Of a DNA stretch of 64,000 nt, positions 11,563 through 22,900 are shown one piece after another. The notes under the pieces were generated by a model. That model ran no database searches, was not told the origin of the DNA, and saw nothing but the letters and a program-made list of their open reading frames with translations. The stretch's first letter is position 1. Every line of letters begins with the position of its first letter. This DNA comes from Alitta virens. Lineage: Eukaryota; Annelida; Polychaeta; Phyllodocida; Nereididae. Location: the NCBI GenBank assembly GCA_932294295.1, contig OW028585.1, positions 17,920,360 to 17,984,359 of the forward strand. The letters are read 5' to 3'. Position numbers and translations under genes: made by a program.

Positions 11563-14500
11563 CTGCGGAAGAAAAAAAAAAGATTTATGGTTTTATTGAG
11601 GCTAATGTGTATATAATATTACATAAAATAAGGATGGCATGGCATTAAATAAAGATAAGAATTTACTTTTAGCTGTAAAGTTGGTGGTAAATTAGCTTTC
11701 TATGTTTTTTTGGTAGACTCTTAAACCATTTATGGCCTCTTCCAAATAGTTTATCTTCAATGAAATAGATGTTTCTTAGAATTTTAGAAATTTACCATTT
11801 ATCTATATTTTGGTATTTATAATTTAAAACTTCATGACAGTGCAGTAAATGATAAAAAAAAAAGTTTATATATATTAAAATTTTATTAATTTCATAACTC
11901 ACCTCATTTTCTATGTCTATCGCATACAAGTTTGGCATGAATTCAATTCCATACACTGTTGAATCCTCAGGCCTGGGAAATAAAATATGTTGTATAATAA
12001 GATCCATACATATGAAATATACAGTATGAACTAAAATGCTCTCCAAAAGTATTTAAACAGTTCTAAATCTAAATTAAAATATTTTTTTCTCAATATGTAG
12101 CTTGAATTGGGTGATCTTTTTTATTTCTAATAGTATATTCCATCGTACAGCGCCATTATTGAGATCAGTATACACTCTGTTCTATGACATTAGAATTCAG
12201 AATCAGTGTCATATATATCATTAACTTTTGAAAGATGCAAGGGAGTCTTATGCCGTCTTTAAATATTACTTCAATTACGGATTGAATTTGTATCAAAGTT
12301 TTGAAGGCGTTGGAAAGTACAATTTTAAATGTATCAAAACCTGATGGAGTCTGAAGCCTTTTTGGTGTGACTTTAACTGATGAGGATGTTTTTGATTTAA
12401 AAAAAAAATATCGACGTATGCTCACCAATCTACAGAAATATCATCAGGAGATTCTCTCAACTTCGGTCGTGGAATATGTCTGGCTTCCTCTGTTGGGGTC
12501 CTATAATCGACATTTGGTTCTGTCAGTTGATTTGTGGCTACCTCTGGTTCATTTTCTTCTCTATCAAAGACCTGTCATAAAGTAAGTAAGTAAGTAAGTA
12601 AGCAAGTAACCCAGATAGCATTTCAATTCGTATCAAGGTTGGCACGATGTCGGCAATGTCAAAATGATGAACATTGTACCGATGGCAGCCGATATAAAAA
12701 TGACGCTGGCCCAATTTGGAATGCTCTCTGGGAAGTAAGTAAGTATTAAGTAAGTAAGTAAATCAATAATAATTTTATTTTGACCACATTATGACAGTGG
12801 TCAGGATAATTTTTTTCACTCACTGTAAATCACTGTAATTGGTTTAATGTTTATAGACTCAGCAATACTCACTGAATTATCATGAGCCGGGGAAGAATCA
12901 AAGTACTGAAAGTAACCAATGTTATTTATTAATTACAAAATACTGAATTGCACTGTTTAATGAACATATTATTCTATGATCTTAGAGCAGATTTCATTGA
13001 CATGGAAATTAAACTCCAGATGATGTCATGTGAATCCAGGTCTCCCATTGGTTGAGCCTTGAGGGACTGCCTTAGCCAATGGGATTCATGGATTAATATG
13101 ATATCATCTGGAGTTTGTAATTGATGACTTATCTGCCTGATGAGTGGGATCTTTACGAAAATACCAATCACACAATAATATGAGTTCTTTATTTTGTGCA
13201 AAGTCATGCTATTTCTTGCAAATTCGTGCTATTTCTTGTAGTCATGCTATTTCGTGCAAAGTCATGGTATTTTATGCAAAGTCATGGTATTTCTTGCAAA
13301 GTTGTGCTATTTCTTGCAAAGTCGTGCTATTTCTTGCAAAGTCATGCTATTCATTGCAAAGTCATGCTATTCATTGCAAAGTCGTGCTATTTCTTGCAAA
13401 GTCATGCTATTTCTTGCAAAGTCGGGCTATTTCTTGCAAGGTCAAAGCAGACACTGTAACAATGTTGTGAGCAACTTTCAGCTGCGATTTGGCTAATGGA
13501 ACTATTAAATGTATGGGTAGACTGCCTGACTCCCGATCTCAAGGGACTGGGTTCATGCCTCATGGGCTACATGTTCTGTTTATGGCCTTCAGCAAGCCAC
13601 TTACGGCCAATTTCAAAGACTTGGAAACCATTTTCATAGTCTTGGGAACTGAACGCCAGAGGACATCTTGTCATTCCAGGACTCTCATTGGTTGAGTGAC
13701 TGCCTTTACCAATGGGAGTCCTGCATTCACATTTAGTTACCAAGTCTTTGAGATTGGTTTCCAAGTCTATGAAATTGGATGTAATAGGCACCCATTGTTT
13801 ATATGTTCTCGGCAGAGAGTGGGTACCTGACTCTACAGATATAAGAGTTTTTCAGAAGGGAGCCAAGTTTCAGGCAAGGGTAGCTGCTGTTTACCACCTT
13901 ATGGGCATCGCAGTTCTTGAATATAATACATTATATAATATAATATATAATCAAATAATATTTTTTGTAAATGTTCAACCTCTGCAATATGGTTGTGCCA
14001 TTTGTGAGTATTATTAAAACCTAAAACAACATATCTTGATGAAGAGCTTGGCTAACACCTATGCCAATGAATTTATATTTATCAATGGTTTCCACCTACC
14101 TGTTGAGAGTCATATTCTCTATGCAGTGGGGGATCATAGTCCCTCCGGGGCTCCTCTAATCTGTAAACAAATTTCAATTGTGTGTTCAGAATTTATACCA
14201 AGAAAAATATTTTTAAGAAGTCATCAATATATATTGATTACAGTGTATAGTAATATTTGTGAGCCGGTAAAATATGTCCTAATGGGCACCTGAAAAGAAC
14301 CACCACCTGCCAGACTATTTGATTTCGCAACATTGCTCTATAGCGCTAAAAGTTGGTCAATTACTGCGCTTGTTGATTTCAACCTAGCGACGACCAAAAT
14401 AGTTCTTCAAGTATCGCCAAATCTGGTGTTATATTGGGTTGTTGTGCATGGACTCGCGGTCTGGGACTGTAATGATTGATAGGAACTGATATACACTGTT

Positions 14501-16843
14501 TAAATCCTTACTTCCCCACCAGGATTGTTGCTCCATCTGAATCTGGCAGACATTCAGGGCTTTTGCCCTTTGCCAAGCGCCACCTAGCAGGAGAGAGGGT
14601 CTTCGTAGGAGACAGACAACCTGCCAAGCGACAACTTCATTCCAACACCACTCAGCTAAATTTTCTTTTTATACCCTCTATTAAGCGACCATCTGTCTTA
14701 AATGGCCAATGAAAAAATTCCTTAGGGTGACCACTTAAATCAGATTTGATTGTGTATATATACACTCTAATCTATAACTTGGATAGTAAAAATTATTGCA
14801 ACTGACATAAAGGGCCCTATAATCAGCCCAAATAGCCTTCAAAACAGGTCAGCATCGTTTCTATATCAGCCGCTGTCGGTACAACATCGCTGACATCACG
14901 CCAACAACGCTACGATTTTTTAAATGCTGTCTGGGAACACTATACAGGGCATGCAAATCACGCTTGGTTTGGTACTGATGGTGCATGCCTGTCTCTAAAC
15001 AAAAAGATGACGTCACCAACGGTCCGAATACACTTAATGACCTCATCTATTGGACGTCTCATGACATCATCGTTTGGAAACAGGCATACAGCGTTATTCA
15101 AAACATGTAGTTGAATTTTCCTTTTAATATATGCACATTGGGCAAGGTCAACAATGTGCCATTTTTAGGACTTCACCAACAATGGAGATAGCAAATTGTT
15201 TCCTTTTATCTGATGGCCCGTGGATGTCTAGATGACATACTTCATCAATGTGACACCATGAGTGTTAATGCGATTCTAAGAGAAAAAATAGCACCGTTGA
15301 CCTTTTTGCATATCATGTGTGTCTTCAAAAAAGTACTTGCAGCTAGTGGAATTTGTTCAAACATGGGTGGCCGTGCATATACCGAACCACGTGAGAGTTG
15401 AATGCCTCTATGACATCACGAGTGATATACTGCCATTTGTATAGGAAACATTTCTGATCCTACTTGACCAGATAATGTTGTTATCACTGATATGCTTTGA
15501 AAAAGAGCACAGCGGATCTCATAAACTAAAATTATGTCTATCAATTCAAGGAGTGCTTGCTAATCGGTTACACCTAACTTGAAGTGTTGATCATCAGGAT
15601 AATGACTGCAAAAAAAAAGTGCCTTTTGGGAAATTAGGTGGAGTCATGACATGCCTTAGTCATGTTAAGTATGTTTATCACTAGCAAATTAATCATCCTA
15701 AGGAGTGGAAAACGTGTTTTAATCTTCCGCAGTTCCTCCTTCAAACAAGTGCAACCACAAACACTGGTCCCAATGCATGCCATAGGGCTGGCCAGTTCTC
15801 GTCTGGCCTAGGACCCGGAAGTAATAGGACCATGCATGACGTCACCAATGCACAATATTAGATGACGTCAATAATTGAACTGCGGTGATGTCATGTATTG
15901 TATTGCTATTTCCGGGTTCAAGGTCACACTAGAACTGACCAGCACTCTTGCCTTTTTGATGCTGATTACAGAAGCATTTGGCAGAAAAGTGCTTTTGTTG
16001 TCCCAATCATCTGATTTGGTACCTCCTCTAGTCACTGAGAAATTTGAGCAAACAAATATCCAAATGTAGGACAGGGTGAAAATGTATCTACATAAGGTGA
16101 CAAGGACTGAGATTTGGCTCATGCACCCAGAAAGCATGGTCTTGATTAGCACCTACCACTTGGCCATTCCTCCCATTCCATACATATCAAACAATTTAAC
16201 AACACTCAGGGGCAGATCAAGAAATTTTTCATGGGGGGGGGGGTTGACAAATTTCAATGTATTGCAGGGACTGCTGAATTATTTAATATTTTTGAATTAA
16301 AATTTACTAGGCCAAAGGGGGCCCCCCCCGGGGGGTTGCAACATTCTGCTCACACCAGGACCACTACACTACACTCTTCCCTTCTCACAATGAGGTTCAC
16401 ACACCAGGACCACTACACTACATTAAAAATACAAGACGATGGTAAGGATCACGCTACAATTAATGGATAGAGCAAAACATCTACAGGCCTGTATATTTCT
16501 TCAGGATTCTATCAAAGTATTAAGAAACTGGAAAAGCCAATAAAGTACACTCACCCTGACTCTGACCTTTGTTCTCTCCTCCTCCTCCTGGTTACTATGA
16601 CAACGATTATTGAAATGAGAGTAATCAGTAAAATTCCTCCAACAACAGTTGATGCAATGATAATTACATTCTCATGTATACAGCTTTCCGCGCCAGTTTT
16701 GAGATAATTTTCCCGACAACTGAAATAAATGATGAGTAAGGTTGAATTTTTACCTCAAGGTCACAGTGGGATAAAACTTATGTATTGAAATTTCATTGAT
16801 TTAATTATTTCTGTAATGAAATTGTTATATACGTGTATATGTG

Positions 16844-16876
<33 letters not shown>

Positions 16877-16884
16877 CACTACCA

Positions 16885-16945
<61 letters not shown>

Positions 16946-19900
16946 AAGTTCTTGTGGCATGTAGTAGGCCTACTTTGAAAATGTCAGAATTACAATTTCA
17001 GCTTATTTATTATGCTAGGCAGACTACTATTGTCCTTACCATAAAAATTGTAAATAATGTCCACACAATTTTGCTTTAAGTCAACCCCCAACTTTCTTAC
17101 CCATTAAAACCTGTCTCAGTACCAATTGACTTGAAGTTTCCTATCTTTCCAATGGTAATTTTTGCCGTTATCTGATCATTATGGCTGTTTATTATTATTA
17201 TAGTCACAGTGAAGTAGCCAAAATTACAATGGAGAACATAGCAAAATTCTGGTTATTGCTAGGAGGTTGGGCATTGACTTGTTGCTATAATTTCTGTACA
17301 TTTTGCGCTGCCAAAAAAAAAAAAAAGTGGACATTTATTATGGATCCTAGTATAGTAAAGAGAACGTAGTGCACATGAGAAGGCCTGTGATTAGCTAGAA
17401 ACAGTCGCGGGCTTTTAAGGAGACGCCGACGGTCATATACACTTGTATTATGATATATAGATAGATAGATATGGGAAGTCGGCAGGTTCTTGCTGCTATC
17501 GAGGTTTGATTGATACGGTGAGAGAGAGGAGCAGTCAAAACACAACTGACTAGCTGTAGTTGAAACCAAAGCAATTAAGTCCATTTCTATTTGTGGGCTC
17601 GATTGGGAACTACTCAAACATGGTAAATTATGACATCACAAGGAGACTTTGTTAAGTGGATTGCTACACATCGTTGCAATCCACTGTAAAGGTTGCCCTA
17701 GTTTATATGTGATTATGCATAATTAATTTGTGATTAAAATTACTGGATAATGCCTGTGTTTTCAGGAACACTCACTTGCAAACTGGTGAATATCGGTTGT
17801 TTTCGTCGACTTGAATGGTGCAAGTTAAACCACTCCCTTCCAGGCATTTTCCTTCAACAACTCTCGCAACATAGCACGGATGCAAACATTGCAAATTGCC
17901 CTCTTCCTGTATTTCGCAATTGTACCCAGCAGGGCAGATTCCAAGGCCATTGCTTTGGCACGCAGCCTCTTTTGTCTGATCAAGGTTTTGCTGACAATCT
18001 GTGTGAAAAATTAAAGAAAGGTATACAGTAATCATGGATCCAAAGTAAAATAACTTATGTTACAGCAGATTTCATAGACTAGGAGACACTTGGAATTTAT
18101 ACTGCTGAGGAAATCGTGTGAATCTAGGACTTGGGCGAGGGACTGCCTTAACCAATGGGAGTCATGGATTCACATGACATCCTCTAGAGTTTTGTTTTAG
18201 AGATTAAACAAGCAAAATTAAATGATTTGAGTTGAATTTAATCGCTAACTGTATACATGTATGCACACACACAAATTGTCTTATATTTTTGGTAGCCGAT
18301 GTCCTTATCAGACCAACAGACTGTTTCCCTAACGTTCCGAGCGGGCAATAACCAATGAAAATGTCAGTTAACTCCCTCCTGAGTGCAAACTGAACTTGTT
18401 TTGCGTAATATGGTAACTCCCTCCTATTCGGGATATAACTTATATGTGTATTCACTCACTGTTTGTTAATTCAGTCTCAGTGCCATTGATGTTGAGTTGT
18501 TGCGACGAATTCCCAAATAGTTCACAGAAGTTGATCGTTCCAGCCGGGTCATCGGTCAATATTCCTTGGAAAATTATGTTAGTGTCCGCTATTATGCTGC
18601 CGTTTCTGAAAATATAAAAAGAAAAGTTCATTATGCAATATGGCGTTCAGTGGTGCTTTTTATAATTCGATATTGTTGTTGTCCACAAGAACTACTGAAA
18701 TGCTTACTAATATTCACTGCAAGATGAGGGCCTGATGGATATGAATACAGGGAGAGATACACGATTAAGTAGATCAATCACTACCCCCTTTAATTTTAAC
18801 TTGGCGGCAAACAAAACAGTTCTTTAAAACTCGCCCGAAATGACGTTGTATTCTCATGAATATTATAAACTGATCTTCACTGTCAAATTCCTCGCTCCAC
18901 ATTGGGATTCTTGCTCCCCTGTCCTGAATTCCCTCACACCCCTAGAGGCCTGATCAAGTGTCTGACGTTCAGACTGCAGTGATCCCATAGCCAATGACAG
19001 CCATGGCACTATAAGTCTGAATTATATATATTTTTATTTTTAATAAGAGGTTGTCATATTTTTGCATTGGTTATAATTATACTGCCACTTTATTAGCTGT
19101 TATTATTTTGCTCCTAACTCACCTAAAGCCCAACACATCAGTCCGTATATAGCCTGGCAATTGGCCAATAGTGCTCTCAATCTGAAATAAAATTGGTATG
19201 ATTATATTAACAAACAAATGCAGCATACATGTTGTGATAAATTGCTATGTTATTTTCCTACCCTGATCAAAGCAACATAGATGTACTTGCATGTCTTTTG
19301 TTATAAATTGCTTTGAAGTTAGAAAGTATTACATAAGACATATGCTGTAAATATGGTGAGATTTGGTAGTTTGAAATCTGACTTAAGAAGCATTAGCAGA
19401 GAAAATCGACCCAGGGGTGTAATTTTACATGTCAGCAAATCCATTGAATACTTTGTGGAATCAAGGTACTTGGTAAAATGACATCATTGATCAAATTTTA
19501 GATCCCTAGCCCTAATGGAAACAGGGTTTATCGGTTTTGCCCTCTGGATCTTCAAAAAAAAAATTAAAAATTGCAGTGAAAAATTAAACAATTTGTTGGC
19601 TATTTTTGTAATATGTTATGCCAGTGATAAAATAACCAGTAATCTTTTCGTTAAATGTCACCTGGGCTTAAATTATATTGAGTGACCTATGCTGGAGGCA
19701 TGAAGTGGAGTTGTGGTGGTGGTGGATTAGGGCTTTATGTCCTGTATTTCTGCACCTGATGGGCTAATTAGGACAGGTAGGGACCATGACAATGAGACGA
19801 AGGATGAAACCGCCATCCAACATAGGCTTGACTGGTAATTGAACCCGGGACCCAGTGGTTGGAAGCCTAGCACACTACCACTGAGCTAGGCCCCCCTTAG

Positions 19901-22900
19901 GCATGAAGTGGAAATTATGTGCACAATATGTTTCGGTCCCAAAAATAGGCAATTTTCAAAGTTGAATTTGTCGAACGGAGATGCTTACCATTTTAATATT
20001 GCATTTACCAGTTGCACGGAACCCTGATCACCACATTTCAATGATAAAAACATGGTGCTCTCTTAAAATGAACTTATAAGCATAATTGGTTTTGGTGGGT
20101 TTTTGTAATTTATTTTTGGTTGCAAAACGTTATCTTTGATATTAGTTTGCAGGACATTTGAACATGCTTAATTAATTATTACTACTCTACAATTACTGAA
20201 TTTAAATGAATAATGCAACTAAAAAGAAGAGGTGTCGGTCATCGTATCCAACAGACAGCCAAAATTCTGCACTAACTGTCTGTGTAAATATACAATGGTG
20301 TCTTTAAAAATTCAAGGCAGGTCTGATATAGCCAGCACATTAGCGACACAGAAAATATCAGTGGAGAGGGCATGGCCAAATCGACCATTTTATGAATGCA
20401 GAAATATATTTATCAGCTTTTGACCAATCAGAGGTCTGACAGAGGGTAATATTATATATCAGCAGTGGTAATAAGTTAACTAATAACATTTAATTTTATA
20501 TATCGGCAAGTGGTAATAAAATTTAATTTTATATATATCAGTCGGTGGTAATAACACTTATTGTTAAAGAAATTCACATACGCTATCAATAACCATTTGC
20601 TTCATTTCTTGGAATGCAGCAGAATTTTGGTCCTCCAGAACACGATCGAAGTCTTGCTGAAATCGTATCGCTGATGGCAGTTCAACTGGTACATCCTCTG
20701 AAAATCCATATTGATAAACATTGTGAATTTGTTTTTTGACACAATTTAACGCTTATAACCAGCATTAGGACAAATACTTTGTACCACTAGATTTGTGTAG
20801 TTTTGCATTTGTTATTTAAGGTGTCAGTATCTGTTATAAAATTGGTGTTTGACTTATTGCATGCTAATGTTTCTGTCCATATGATGCAGTTCCAACTTCC
20901 ATGCTTTATATGAAAAAATATAACCCTAAAAAGGGGGACATTTATTTGTAACCCTACTGCGATCTTCAGGTATTTTATTTGGAGTTGATGTCCCTTAATT
21001 AGATTTTAATTCATATGAAAAAAAAAAAAAAAGACCAGACTTACCTAGAACGGGTGGCAGAGGTGTAGGAGCTACAGTTGGAGGTTGGCTAGCGGTGGTG
21101 GTAGGTTCTGTGGTCATGAATGCTTCTGTTGTAGTAACAGTTGATGCTGGTGATGTTGTTGTTTCTGCAGTTGTTGCAGTTGCTTCTTCAGTTTGTGTAG
21201 ATATGGTACTCTGAGCACTTGTAGTTTGCTCAGTTTGTGTATATGTGGTACTCTCAGCACTTGAAGTTTGCTCAGTTTGTGCAGATATGGTACTCTCAGC
21301 ACTTGTAGTTTGCTCAGTTTGTGTAGATACGGTACTCTGAGCACTTGTAGTTTGCTCTGATGATACTTCAGTTGATGGAGCCTCAGATGATACTTCAGTT
21401 GATGGAGCCTCTGAGGATACTACAGTTGATGGAGCCTCTGAGGATACTTCAGTTGATGGAGCCTCAGATGATACTACAGTTGATGGAGCCTCTGATGATA
21501 CTTCAGTTGATGGAGCCTCAGATGATACTTCAGTTGATGGAACCTCTGAGGATACTTCAGTTGATGGAGCCTCAGATGACACTTCAGTTGATGGAGCCTG
21601 AGATGATACTACAGTTGATGGAGCCTCAGATGAAACTTCAGTTGATGGAGCCTCAGATGATACTGCAGTTGATGGAGCCTCAGATGACACTGCAGTTGAT
21701 GGAGCCTCTGAGGATACTACAGTTGATGGAGCCTCTGATGATACTTCAGTTGATGGAGCCTCAGATGATACCTCAGTTGTTGGAGCCTCTGATGATATTG
21801 CAGTTGATGGAGCCTCAGATGATACTACAGTTGATGGAGCCTCAGATGAAACTTCAGTTGATGGAGCCTCTGATGATACTTCAGTTGATGGAGCCTCAGA
21901 TGATACCTCAGTTGTTGGAGCCTCTGATGATACTGCAGTTGATAAAGCCTCTGAGGATACTTCAGTTGATGGAGCGTCTGAGGATACTTCAGTTGACGGA
22001 GCCTCTGAGGACACTTCAGTTGATGGAGCCTCAGATGACACTTCAGTTGATGGAGCGTCTGAGGATACTACAGTTGATGAAGCCTCTGAGGATACTTCAG
22101 TTGATGGAGCCTCAGATGACACTACGGTTGATGAAGCCTCTGATGATACTTCAGTTGATGGAGCCTCAGATGATACTACAGTTGATGGAGCCTCTGAGGA
22201 TACTTCAGTTGATGGAGCCTCTGAGGATAGTACAGTTGATGGAGCCTCAGATGACACTACAGTTGATGGAGCCTCAGATGATACTTCAGTTGATGGAGCC
22301 TCAGATGATACTTCAGTTGATGGAGCCTCAGATGATACTGCAGTTGATGGAGCATCTGAGGATACTACAGTTGACGGAGCCTCTGAGGATACTTCAGTTG
22401 ATGGAGCCTCAGATGACACTACGGTTGATGGAGCCTCTGATGATACTTCAGTTGATGGAGCCTCAGATGATACTTCAGTTGATGGAGCCTCTGAGGATAC
22501 TTCAGTTGATGGAGCCTCAGATGAAACTACAGTTGATGGAGCCTCTGATGATACTTCAGTTGATGGAGCCTCTGAGGATACTACAGTTGATGGAGCCTCT
22601 GATGATACTTCAGTTGATGGAGCCTCAGATGATACCTCAGTTGTTGCAGCCTCAGATGATACTACAGTTGATGGAGCCTCTGAGGATACTTCAGTTGATG
22701 GAGCCTCAGATGACACTACAGTTGATGGAGCCTCAGATGACACTACAGTTGATGGAGCCTCAGATGATACTTCAGTTGATGGAGCCTCAGATGATACTTC
22801 AGTTGATGGAGCCTCAGATGATACTACAGTTGATGGAGCGTCTGAGGATACTGCAGTTGACGGAGCATCTGAGGACACTTCAGTTGAAGGAGCCTCTGAT

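Noticed and set aside
13190..13445. CRISPR array
   Set aside because: Contiguous 20-bp units without spacers in a eukaryotic intron.
13144..13496. Three overlapping Cys-rich frames of 80-108 codons
   Set aside because: Created by a 20-bp tandem repeat with no stop in any frame.
16816..17079. Poly-leucine frame
   Set aside because: Product of the (CTA)n microsatellite in a mucin gene 1 intron.
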